DNA of 6,209 nt, from assembly GCA_022709105.1 (NCBI GenBank), contig JAKIXL010000051.1, positions 2,780 through 8,988 of the forward strand. The letters run 5' to 3'. Every line of letters starts with the position of its first letter. The stretch's first letter is position 1. A program made the translations under genes and the position numbers. The notes beneath the pieces are model-generated. The model was not told where the DNA came from, did no database searches, and worked only from the letters and a program-made list of their open reading frames with translations. Source of the DNA: Thermoplasmatota archaeon (GTDB taxonomy: Archaea > Thermoplasmatota > Thermoplasmata > Methanomassiliicoccales > Methanomassiliicoccaceae). Below, one piece after another: positions 1-5,384 of this stretch.

Positions 1-1673
1 TGACCCTAGGGGTGGACCTAAGGGAGCGCATAGCGGCGGCCCTCGAGGTTCCCGCCCCGAAGCCTGTCCCGGTGGACCGACTGGACGATGTTCTGGAGAT
101 AGGCTCCGAAGAGCTGGAGCGCATACGGGAGGTGCTTCCCCCTGGCGCGCGGCCGGTGATCATGAGCGTCACCTGGGCCGACAAGTTGAGGTTCAAGGAG
201 GGACGGGCCTATCAGATATCGAAGGCGCTGGCGCCGGTAAGCTCGCTCTTGGCATCATCGCCGGACATGGCCGAGGTCTCCGATTCCGACGAAGGGCTCA
301 TCTTGGTGCTGGGGACGACCGTCGATGACGCAGCTCTGCTGGCGCCGGTCCAGGAGGTCACTGGCGTGGCCAGGGCCGTCCTTTATCCTGTTTGTCTAGA
401 CAGGGGGAACGCTACCCTGGCCGACAAGGGCATGCCCCACTTGCCGGCCAATGCGCCGCAGGAGGATCACGACGTTCTGCTGGAGAGCAAAGAGGAATGC
501 GACCACCAGGAGGAGAAGCGCTCCGGGATCTCCAGCTCGTCATCAATCAGGGTCAAGAGCAAGCTGCTGGACAAGCTTCTAGACCTGGTCGGGGAGATCA
601 TGATCAACAACATCCGCATCAATCAGATCGCAGTCGACCTGAAGAACCGTGAGCTGAAGCAGACCTTGCAGAACAACTCCCGGCTGATGGGTGAGATGCA
701 GGACATCGTGCTCCGCACCAGGATGGTCCAGGTGGACTTCATCTTCAAGCGGTTCCCCCGCATCGTGAGGGACCTCGCCCTTGCCAACGGCAAGGACGTC
801 GAGTTCGTCATGAGGGGCACCGACATCGAGATCGACCGCGGCCTGCTGGACGAGGTCGGGGACGCCCTTGTCCACCTGCTCAGGAACGCGGCGGACCATG
901 GCATCGAGCCGAAGGAGGAGAGGGTGGCCAAGGGAAAGGACCCTCGCGGAACGATCGTCCTCTCGGCCTTCCAGGAGCAAAGCAGCATCGTAATCACCGT
1001 GGAGGACGACGGCCGTGGGATGGACGTCCAGCGCATCGTCTCCAAGGCCATCAGCAAAGGTCTGGTGACCGCGGAAGAGGCGGAGCGCATGGACGAGCGC
1101 TCCAAACTGCAGTTCGTCTTCCTTCCCAACTTCAGCACCGCCGACAAGGTATCTGACATCTCTGGCCGGGGAGTAGGGATGGATGTGGTCAAGACCAAGA
1201 TCGAAGGCCTTGGAGGTTTCATCCGGCTGGACTCGACCTTCGGGAAGGGATGCAAGATCACCCTCAAGCTCCCGCCCAGCATGAGCATCATCCGAGCCAT
1301 GCTGGTCGAGGTGAACGGTGAGAAGTACGCCATCCCCCTGGAGAACGTGCGGGAGACCGTGCGGGTGCCCATGAGGTCCATTCACTCGGTCATCGATCGG
1401 GGTGTTTTCCAACTTCGAGACGAGGTGTTGCCGGTGCTCAACGTCCGCGCCGAGTTCGGAAGCCGCAGTATGGGGGCGGACGAGATGCCGGCAGTCATAG
1501 TGGAGAAGAACGACAGTCGCGCCTGCCTGCTCGTGTCCCGTCTCATCGGGCAGCAGGAGATCGTGGTCAAGAACTTGGGGAAAGACCTCCGGCATACCGG
1601 GTACTTCTCGGGAGCGACCATACTTGGAGATGGAAAGGTAGCGATGATATTGGACGTGGGGGCCTTCACATGA
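1..1673 (+). CDS. cheA: Chemotaxis histidine kinase CheA, N-terminus outside window
   Basis: CheA is the cytoplasmic kinase that couples chemoreceptors and CheW to CheY and CheB by ATP-dependent His phosphorylation and phosphotransfer. The frame is open to the left edge, so the true start and the P1 (Hpt) domain with the phosphorylated His lie upstream. The GTG at 12 is the first possible start inside the window, but it is probably an internal Val. Numbering from that Val, residues 47-126 resemble the CheY-binding P2 domain (KEGRAYQISKAL core). Residues 127-179 are an acidic linker. The P3 dimerisation helices run from about 180 to 245. The P4 ATPase (about 283-420) has N-box LLRNAADHGIE (289-299), G1 VEDDGRGMD (330-338), an FSTADKVSD F-box, G2 GRGVGMDVV (385-393) and G3 GKG (411-413). 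Residues 423-553 are a full CheW-like P5 domain. All kinase boxes are intact. The stop overlaps the next start in ATGA. Confidence 0.97.
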   Translation, partial: TLGVDLRERIAAALEVPAPKPVPVDRLDDVLEIGSEELERIREVLPPGARPVIMSVTWADKLRFKEGRAYQISKALAPVSSLLASSPDMAEVSDSDEGLILVLGTTVDDAALLAPVQEVTGVARAVLYPVCLDRGNATLADKGMPHLPANAPQEDHDVLLESKEECDHQEEKRSGISSSSSIRVKSKLLDKLLDLVGEIMINNIRINQIAVDLKNRELKQTLQNNSRLMGEMQDIVLRTRMVQVDFIFKRFPRIVRDLALANGKDVEFVMRGTDIEIDRGLLDEVGDALVHLLRNAADHGIEPKEERVAKGKDPRGTIVLSAFQEQSSIVITVEDDGRGMDVQRIVSKAISKGLVTAEEAERMDERSKLQFVFLPNFSTADKVSDISGRGVGMDVVKTKIEGLGGFIRLDSTFGKGCKITLKLPPSMSIIRAMLVEVNGEKYAIPLENVRETVRVPMRSIHSVIDRGVFQLRDEVLPVLNVRAEFGSRSMGADEMPAVIVEKNDSRACLLVSRLIGQQEIVVKNLGKDLRHTGYFSGATILGDGKVAMILDVGAFT

Positions 1674-2326
1674 GCTCTATGGAAGTGAACGAACTTGACG
1701 AACTGCAGATGGACGCTCTTAGGGAGTTAGGCAACGTGGGGGCCTCCCACGCATCCACCGCCCTCACCAAGCTTGTAAGGACCGACATCCTGATCGATGT
1801 GACCGAGTGCAGAGTGATGCCTATGCCTGCCCTTCCGAATCGCTTCGGAGAACTGGGGAGCATCTTCGCCACCCTCAGGATCGACATCGATCCCGAAGGA
1901 AGCCGCATATTCATGGTGTTCCCTGGGGACGTGGCGACGTACCTCTCGGACATATTGCTGAGCCGCCCGCACAAGGCCGGACGGCAGATGACCGAGCAGG
2001 ACCGCGACGTGATGGTGGAGATGGGGGACATATGCATCCGCCAGTACCTCGTGCCTATAGCCAAGTTCCTCTCCATGGAGATAATTCCCAACTCCCCGGA
2101 GGTATCCATAGATCGCATAACCGACCGAATGAGGTTCCCGGAGATGATCCGCCCCCTGCGCGACAACGACCTGGTCAGGGTGGAGACGAACTTCGTGGAC
2201 AAAAAAAAGCGGTTCCAGGGGGCGATCATCTTCGCTCCGAGCAGGAACATCCAGATGCGGACGTTCAAGCGGTTTGGAGTGGACGCGGAATCACAGGCCG
2301 CCATGATGTCCAAGTTCGGGCTGTGA
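1670..2326 (+). CDS. cheC: CheY-P phosphatase CheC, first copy, second site altered
   Basis: This is a CheC/FliY/CheX-type phosphatase that removes phosphate from CheY-P and, in studied systems, forms a complex with CheD. It has 218 residues, usual for CheC. The family's duplicated active-site helix is D/S-xxx-E-xx-N. The first copy is intact (D15, E19, N22, in DALRELGN). In the second copy the Asn is replaced by Asp (D113, E117, D120, in DVMVEMGD), while the family's downstream Pro is kept at 143. That site is therefore predicted to be weak or inactive (inference). The start ATG overlaps the cheA stop as ATGA, which suggests translational coupling. A second in-frame ATG at 1679 would shorten the protein by three residues. 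No strong Shine-Dalgarno sequence precedes either. An A8 run lies at 2201-2208. It is a paralogue of the following gene, with nearly the same first helix (GNVGASHASTAL versus GNIGAAHASTAL). Confidence 0.94.
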   Translation: MSSMEVNELDELQMDALRELGNVGASHASTALTKLVRTDILIDVTECRVMPMPALPNRFGELGSIFATLRIDIDPEGSRIFMVFPGDVATYLSDILLSRPHKAGRQMTEQDRDVMVEMGDICIRQYLVPIAKFLSMEIIPNSPEVSIDRITDRMRFPEMIRPLRDNDLVRVETNFVDKKKRFQGAIIFAPSRNIQMRTFKRFGVDAESQAAMMSKFGL

Positions 2327-2327
2327 T

Positions 2328-2951
2328 ATGATGAGCACGCGCGCGCTGGCCGCAGAGCAGGACCCCGTCCTCCTGGACGGATTGAGGGAGATAGGCAACA
2401 TCGGGGCGGCCCACGCTTCGACGGCCCTTTCTGCGCTTATCAATCGTGACATCGTGGTTGAGGTCTCGGAGCACTTCGTGTGCACGACCCAGCAGCTTCC
2501 CGGAGCCCTCGATGATCCAGAACAGCAAGTGGTTGGAGTCTTCCTCGAGGCCCATGGGGCCGGGAAAGGCGGGATCATGCTGATGTTATCTAAGGACATG
2601 GCCACCGGGCTGGTGGACCTTATGTTGTCAAGACACCACACCGTGCGTGAGCTGGACGAAATTGACCAGGACGCCATATGCGAGGTAGGCAACATCTGCG
2701 CCTCGGCGTATCTCAATGCAGTGGCCAAGTTCTGCGGCATAACCATGGTCCCATCGCCCCCTGGCGTCGCAGTGGACATGCTTCATGCCGTATTGCAGTA
2801 CCCTGCGGCGATGGCCGACGCCGAGGCCGACGAGCTTATGGTGATAAAGACCCAGTTCGTGTTCGGCGGCTCGGTGTGCTCAGGCTTCATGCTGTATCTC
2901 CCGGACCGTAAGACAGTGCGCCTCCTGGCAGAGAAGTTCAGAACGGTGTGA
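2328..2951 (+). CDS. cheC: CheY-P phosphatase CheC, second copy, both sites intact
   Basis: This is the second CheC-family CheY-P phosphatase, 207 residues, cytoplasmic. Both active-site helices keep D-xxx-E-xx-N: D17/E21/N24 (DGLREIGN) and D115/E119/N122 (DAICEVGN), the latter with the family Pro 23 residues later (P145). The segment around 148-180 (AVDMLHAVLQYP, then DELMVIKTQF) matches the region near the CheC end that includes the CheD-binding helix in studied CheC proteins. The start is one base after the preceding stop. ATG codons stand in tandem at 2328 and 2331, and either could be used. No clear ribosome site precedes them, so coupling to the upstream gene is likely. Tandem cheC pairs followed by cheD are common in euryarchaeal che clusters. 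With both sites intact, this copy is the better candidate for the main phosphatase (inference). Confidence 0.95.
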   Translation: MMSTRALAAEQDPVLLDGLREIGNIGAAHASTALSALINRDIVVEVSEHFVCTTQQLPGALDDPEQQVVGVFLEAHGAGKGGIMLMLSKDMATGLVDLMLSRHHTVRELDEIDQDAICEVGNICASAYLNAVAKFCGITMVPSPPGVAVDMLHAVLQYPAAMADAEADELMVIKTQFVFGGSVCSGFMLYLPDRKTVRLLAEKFRTV

Positions 2952-2954
2952 GCT

Positions 2955-3483
2955 ATGGACGTACGGTCCGAAGACCTATCGCCGACCTCTCGGCCGGGCG
3001 TTACCCGTGGGAGCAATGTGCTCGGACGCGCCCACATCCTGGATGACGACAACGTGGTGGGCGTCGGGGAGTACAAGGTCGCCCGCAGCCCTGCAAAGCT
3101 GACGTGCATTGGGCTGGGCTCGTGTGTGGGCATCGCCATCTATGACCTGCAGGCTGGAGTGGCAGGGGTGGGACAAGATCAACGCTTCCAAGTACGCCGA
3201 CTCTTCCATTATGATCATGGTGGACGAACTGCTGGAGATGGGAGCGTCGCGAGGCCGCCTCAGGGCGAAGATGGCAGGCGGGGCGCAGATGTTCTCGTTC
3301 ATCTCTTCCGACACACTCAACATCGGCAAGAGGAACTCAGATGCTGCCAGGGCCACTCTCAGAGGTGAGAACATCCCTCTTTTGGCAGAGGATGTGGGCG
3401 GCATCCGAGGGCGCACTGTTACCTTCAACCCGGCCAATGGGGTCTACCGCATCCAGAAGGGCAATGAAATATCCTCCATCTGA
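2955..3483 (+). pseudogene. cheD: Chemoreceptor glutamine deamidase CheD, internal deletion and frameshift
   Basis: Intact CheD deamidates Gln residues on chemoreceptors and binds CheC. The first part is read from ATG 2955, three bases after the previous stop. It shows VGVGEYKVARSPAKL and the catalytic-Cys motif GLGSCVG (Cys57), then GIAIYDLQAGVAG ending near 3167. The family next has G-(L/M)-A-H-(V/I)-M-L-P, which holds the catalytic His. That segment is absent. CheD homology resumes in the +1 frame near 3169 with DKINASKYADSS, then AGGAQMF (3274-3294), LNIGKRN and AEDVGG (3385-3402), ending at TGA 3481. Compared with the T. maritima protein as I recall it, about ten residues are missing, so the deletion would be 3n+2 bases, perhaps 29. 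Unshifted translation stops at 3368 after 137 residues, about half of them unrelated. The intact second half suggests a recent lesion or an assembly error. Residues 1-33 are an extra N-terminal stretch, and GTG 3054 is an alternative start. Confidence 0.85.
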
Positions 3484-3542
3484 GAAGAGACCGCCTCCCT
3501 ACCCTTAAGAAGTCATCCCTTCCACGCCCTGGACTTAGGCTA

Positions 3543-3552
3543 GTCGATCGAC
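3543..3552. repeat. Perfect 10-bp palindrome, 60 bases after cheD
   Basis: The sequence GTCGATCGAC is its own reverse complement. It may be a protein-binding dyad or chance. It does not extend beyond 10 bp (the flanking A and G do not pair), and a single 10-bp palindrome is weak evidence for function. Confidence 0.35.
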
Positions 3553-3568
3553 GTGGGAGACTTTCAGA

Positions 3569-3646
3569 TAACGATGGTCAAGCTCACGACCGCGAGTCAT
3601 AACTCGTCGCCCCAGTTCATAACTGCGGTAATGCAGACCATCGTTA
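3569..3646. other. Nested inverted repeats predicting a three-way-junction fold
   Basis: A perfect 11-bp inverted repeat (TAACGATGGTC at 3569-3579, its complement at 3636-3646) closes a 56-base interior. The interior itself pairs: ACCG 3589-3592 with CGGT 3626-3629, then hairpin CGAGT/ACTCG (3593-3597 with 3602-3606, loop CATA) and hairpin CAGTT/AACTG (3613-3617 with 3621-3625, loop CAT). Together these give a long closing stem, an asymmetric internal loop and a three-way junction with two short hairpins. The fold is possible on either strand. It could be the 3' end structure of one or both operon mRNAs, a small RNA, or a mobile or recombination-related palindromic element. No flanking target-site duplication is visible. 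The pairing is read directly from the sequence; any function is unknown. Confidence 0.5.
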
Positions 3647-3659
3647 CGAGTGTCCATAG

Positions 3660-3664
3660 TTTTT
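3660..3664 (+). terminator. T5 tract, possible archaeal terminator for che operon
   Basis: Archaeal RNA polymerase terminates at oligo(T) stretches without needing a hairpin. This is the only T5 run in the gap on the plus strand. It lies 13 bases past the closing stem of the nested structure and 177 bases after the cheD stop. The spacing from the stem is too long for a bacterial-type intrinsic terminator. No comparable T tract on the minus strand was found for arlJ. Confidence 0.4.
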
Positions 3665-3681
3665 GAAGGACGCGCCCTTCA
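3664..3681 (-). other. Small hairpin just after arlJ stop
   Basis: TGAAGG at 3664-3669 pairs with CCTTCA at 3676-3681 to give a 6-bp stem with a 6-base loop. In arlJ transcripts it begins ten bases after the stop codon. It is followed there by A residues rather than U, so it is not a classical intrinsic terminator. It could protect the mRNA 3' end or be chance. Confidence 0.3.
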
Positions 3682-3691
3682 CAGGTCCAGC

Positions 3692-5371
3692 TCAGCCGCC
3701 GCCGAGCAGCCCGCCGATAAGGTACTTAGACAGCAGCGAGGACGTGGATCCGATCCAGATTAGGGCGATGAAGTGCACCACCGACCCGACAACGTGGCCT
3801 CCCTTGATCATCGGCAGCATGAGCGATGAGAGCGTTGCGTGGACCAGGATGACCGCGAACACCATCATCTCGATCCCGGCGATGTCGAAGTTGGCCGAGA
3901 GAAGGCCGCTTAGAAAGCTGGAGGAGCTCCCTGGGCTCTCGATGACCACCGAGGACATCACGTCGCCCATGTAGCCCACGATACCTACGGTGATGTACAG
4001 GGTGATGGCGAGCGATATCATCACCCCATAGAGGATGCCGACGAACGAGGACGCGGTCTGCGAACGCTTCTTGCGTATGCTCAGCACCCGGAACATGTTG
4101 TCGCTGATGAACAGGCTGGTCGGCTCGGCCTTGGAGCCGTTGTGGATGCAGGTCACGTACATCTCGCCGAACTTGTCGATGAGGTCGCTGGACGTCTCCG
4201 CGGAAAAATGCCTCCACGAATCGGCCGCGCTGATGTGCAGCTGCAGCCTCTTCGAGAGGTTCTTGACCATCTTGGTCAGCGGTCCGAAGGAATGCATCGC
4301 CAGACGCTTCACGCCATCGGACATGGTGGTCCCACTGGCCTCCGAGGAGCGCCCGAGGGACCGTATGAACGCGCCGAACAGATTGTCCCGGGTCTCTATC
4401 GCCTTTTCCTCCCTGAGCACGAGGATGCCGGGGAACAGGGCCGGCAGGAATATGGTCGAGGCGATGAACATCGGCGGGAGACCGGACGGGATCATGATGA
4501 CGGACAGCAGCACGATGCCGAGGACGGCCACGAGCACCGAGGTGAAGATGAGCCGGTCCTTCTCGGTGATCTGCCCTCTTTTCAACTTAGTGCTGTAACC
4601 TAACCAGATGCGGTCCTTGGGCACCTTGGTCTTCAGCAGGTAGATGAAGAACGATTCCAGGGCGGCAAAGCTGAACACCACGCCGATCATAAGCACCTCG
4701 ACCGCGCCTGAGCCGAACATGGGCATTATGCACACGAACACCGCGGTGAAGATCAGCGAGGTCGTCAGTCCGGTGTAGATCTCCTTCACGAAGTCGAGGT
4801 CCTTGAGCGTCCCCTCGGCGCGCAGGAGATACTCGTCCATGATGACGTCGTGCTCGTTCTCCATGAACTTGTCGAGCTTCTCGCCGACGTCCAGCGAGTG
4901 CGACAGGCGGTTGAAGAAGTTGGCCTCCATCTGGCATTGCGTCCTCAGGGCGATGAAGCGGCAGGCCTCGGCGGCGCCCACACTGTAGTGCTTCACCAGC
5001 CGGCAGATCTGCTTGGCGTCCCTGGCTAGCTGGCCGTACTCCTTCTTGTTCGACAGGATGTAGAACACGCTCTCGAACGGCATGTCCGAGGTCGACAACG
5101 CGGCCATGGTGGTGACGAACATGGGCATGTTCTGCTCCACCTCCACCTTCCGCTTGGAGGTGTACACTGCCGGCAGCATGAACACTACGAAGATGCCGAA
5201 CATCGGTACGACGTACGCCAGGATCAATAACGGCCCATGGAGGTACGGCGCCAGTGATATCGTGAGCAGCGCCGGCACGACGATGCCCAGCAAGACGATG
5301 GAGACCATTATCAGCTTGTAGTAGGTCTCCTCCTTCATCCGAAGGTCGCGCAGCCAGGCATCCTTCTTCAT
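3692..5371 (-). CDS. arlJ: Archaellum membrane platform protein ArlJ (FlaJ)
   Basis: ArlJ is the polytopic membrane core of the archaellum motor. The ArlI ATPase docks on it to drive filament assembly and rotation. It is related to type IV pilus PilC and T2SS GspF. The protein has 559 residues, normal for the family. Nine hydrophobic spans are visible at roughly 18-40, 46-70, 200-220, 223-246, 273-294, 297-318, 441-469, 497-519 and 526-548. They are separated by two large cytoplasmic T2SSF-type domains (about 71-199 and 319-440), the first with ALSTSDMPFESVFYIL and the second with LFGAFIRSLGRSSEASGTTM, both recognisable GspF-like segments. The start ATG is 6 bases after the arlI stop, with a GGTG-containing ribosome-site candidate overlapping that stop. 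The C-terminus is Gly-rich (LIGGLLGGG). No frameshift or missing segment is seen. Its position right after arlI is the conserved end of arl operons. Confidence 0.95.
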   Translation of the reverse strand: MKKDAWLRDLRMKEETYYKLIMVSIVLLGIVVPALLTISLAPYLHGPLLILAYVVPMFGIFVVFMLPAVYTSKRKVEVEQNMPMFVTTMAALSTSDMPFESVFYILSNKKEYGQLARDAKQICRLVKHYSVGAAEACRFIALRTQCQMEANFFNRLSHSLDVGEKLDKFMENEHDVIMDEYLLRAEGTLKDLDFVKEIYTGLTTSLIFTAVFVCIMPMFGSGAVEVLMIGVVFSFAALESFFIYLLKTKVPKDRIWLGYSTKLKRGQITEKDRLIFTSVLVAVLGIVLLSVIMIPSGLPPMFIASTIFLPALFPGILVLREEKAIETRDNLFGAFIRSLGRSSEASGTTMSDGVKRLAMHSFGPLTKMVKNLSKRLQLHISAADSWRHFSAETSSDLIDKFGEMYVTCIHNGSKAEPTSLFISDNMFRVLSIRKKRSQTASSFVGILYGVMISLAITLYITVGIVGYMGDVMSSVVIESPGSSSSFLSGLLSANFDIAGIEMMVFAVILVHATLSSLMLPMIKGGHVVGSVVHFIALIWIGSTSSLLSKYLIGGLLGGG

Positions 5372-5375
5372 GGCG

Positions 5376-5384
5376 CATCACACC
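5376..5384 (-). promoter_or_regulatory. Candidate ribosome binding site for arlJ
   Basis: Read on the minus strand, GGTGTGATG lies 4 bases before the arlJ ATG and contains the arlI stop codon TGA. It partly matches the archaeal Shine-Dalgarno consensus GGAGGTGAT. The overlap with the arlI stop would couple translation of arlJ to that of arlI. Confidence 0.4.

Larger units (their letters stand above)
3484..3691. other. Convergent intergenic region between che and arl operons
   Basis: These 208 bases separate the end of cheD (plus strand) from the end of arlJ (minus strand). I see no credible protein gene and no tRNA fold. The stretch holds a 10-bp palindrome at 3543-3552, a nested inverted-repeat structure at 3569-3646, a T5 run at 3660-3664 and a short hairpin at 3664-3681. 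It must serve as the 3' untranslated and termination region for both operons. No convincing archaeal TATA/BRE promoter was recognised. A TTAAG-like stretch near 3506 is too weak to call. Confidence 0.8.

Noticed and set aside
12..14. GTG as the true start of cheA
   Set aside because: The frame is open upstream, no ribosome site is seen, and starting here would give a CheA without its P1 phosphotransfer domain.
579..1595. Long open frame of 338 codons on the minus strand opposite cheA
   Set aside because: It is a by-product of GC-rich codon bias in cheA. The translation has no recognisable domain and cheA motifs fully explain the sense strand.
3160..3175. Programmed +1 frameshift in cheD
   Set aside because: A programmed shift would preserve the full set of family residues. 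Here about ten conserved residues are absent, so a deletion explains the data better.
3569..3646. tRNA gene in the intergenic structure
   Set aside because: There is no 7-bp acceptor stem with D, anticodon and T arms in order, no GTTCRA T-loop, and only two inner hairpins.
3569..3664. Bacterial-type intrinsic terminator
   Set aside because: The stem is separated from the T tract by 13 bases and the window is archaeal. The T tract alone is the more plausible signal.
3663..3974. 103-codon plus-strand frame running from the gap into arlJ
   Set aside because: It has a TTG start, no ribosome site, and lies mostly antisense to arlJ. Composition matches a shadow frame.
4587..5381. 264-codon minus-strand frame overlapping arlJ in another frame
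   Set aside because: It gives an Arg/His/Gly-rich low-complexity translation with no family features, while ArlJ has nine clear membrane spans in its own frame.
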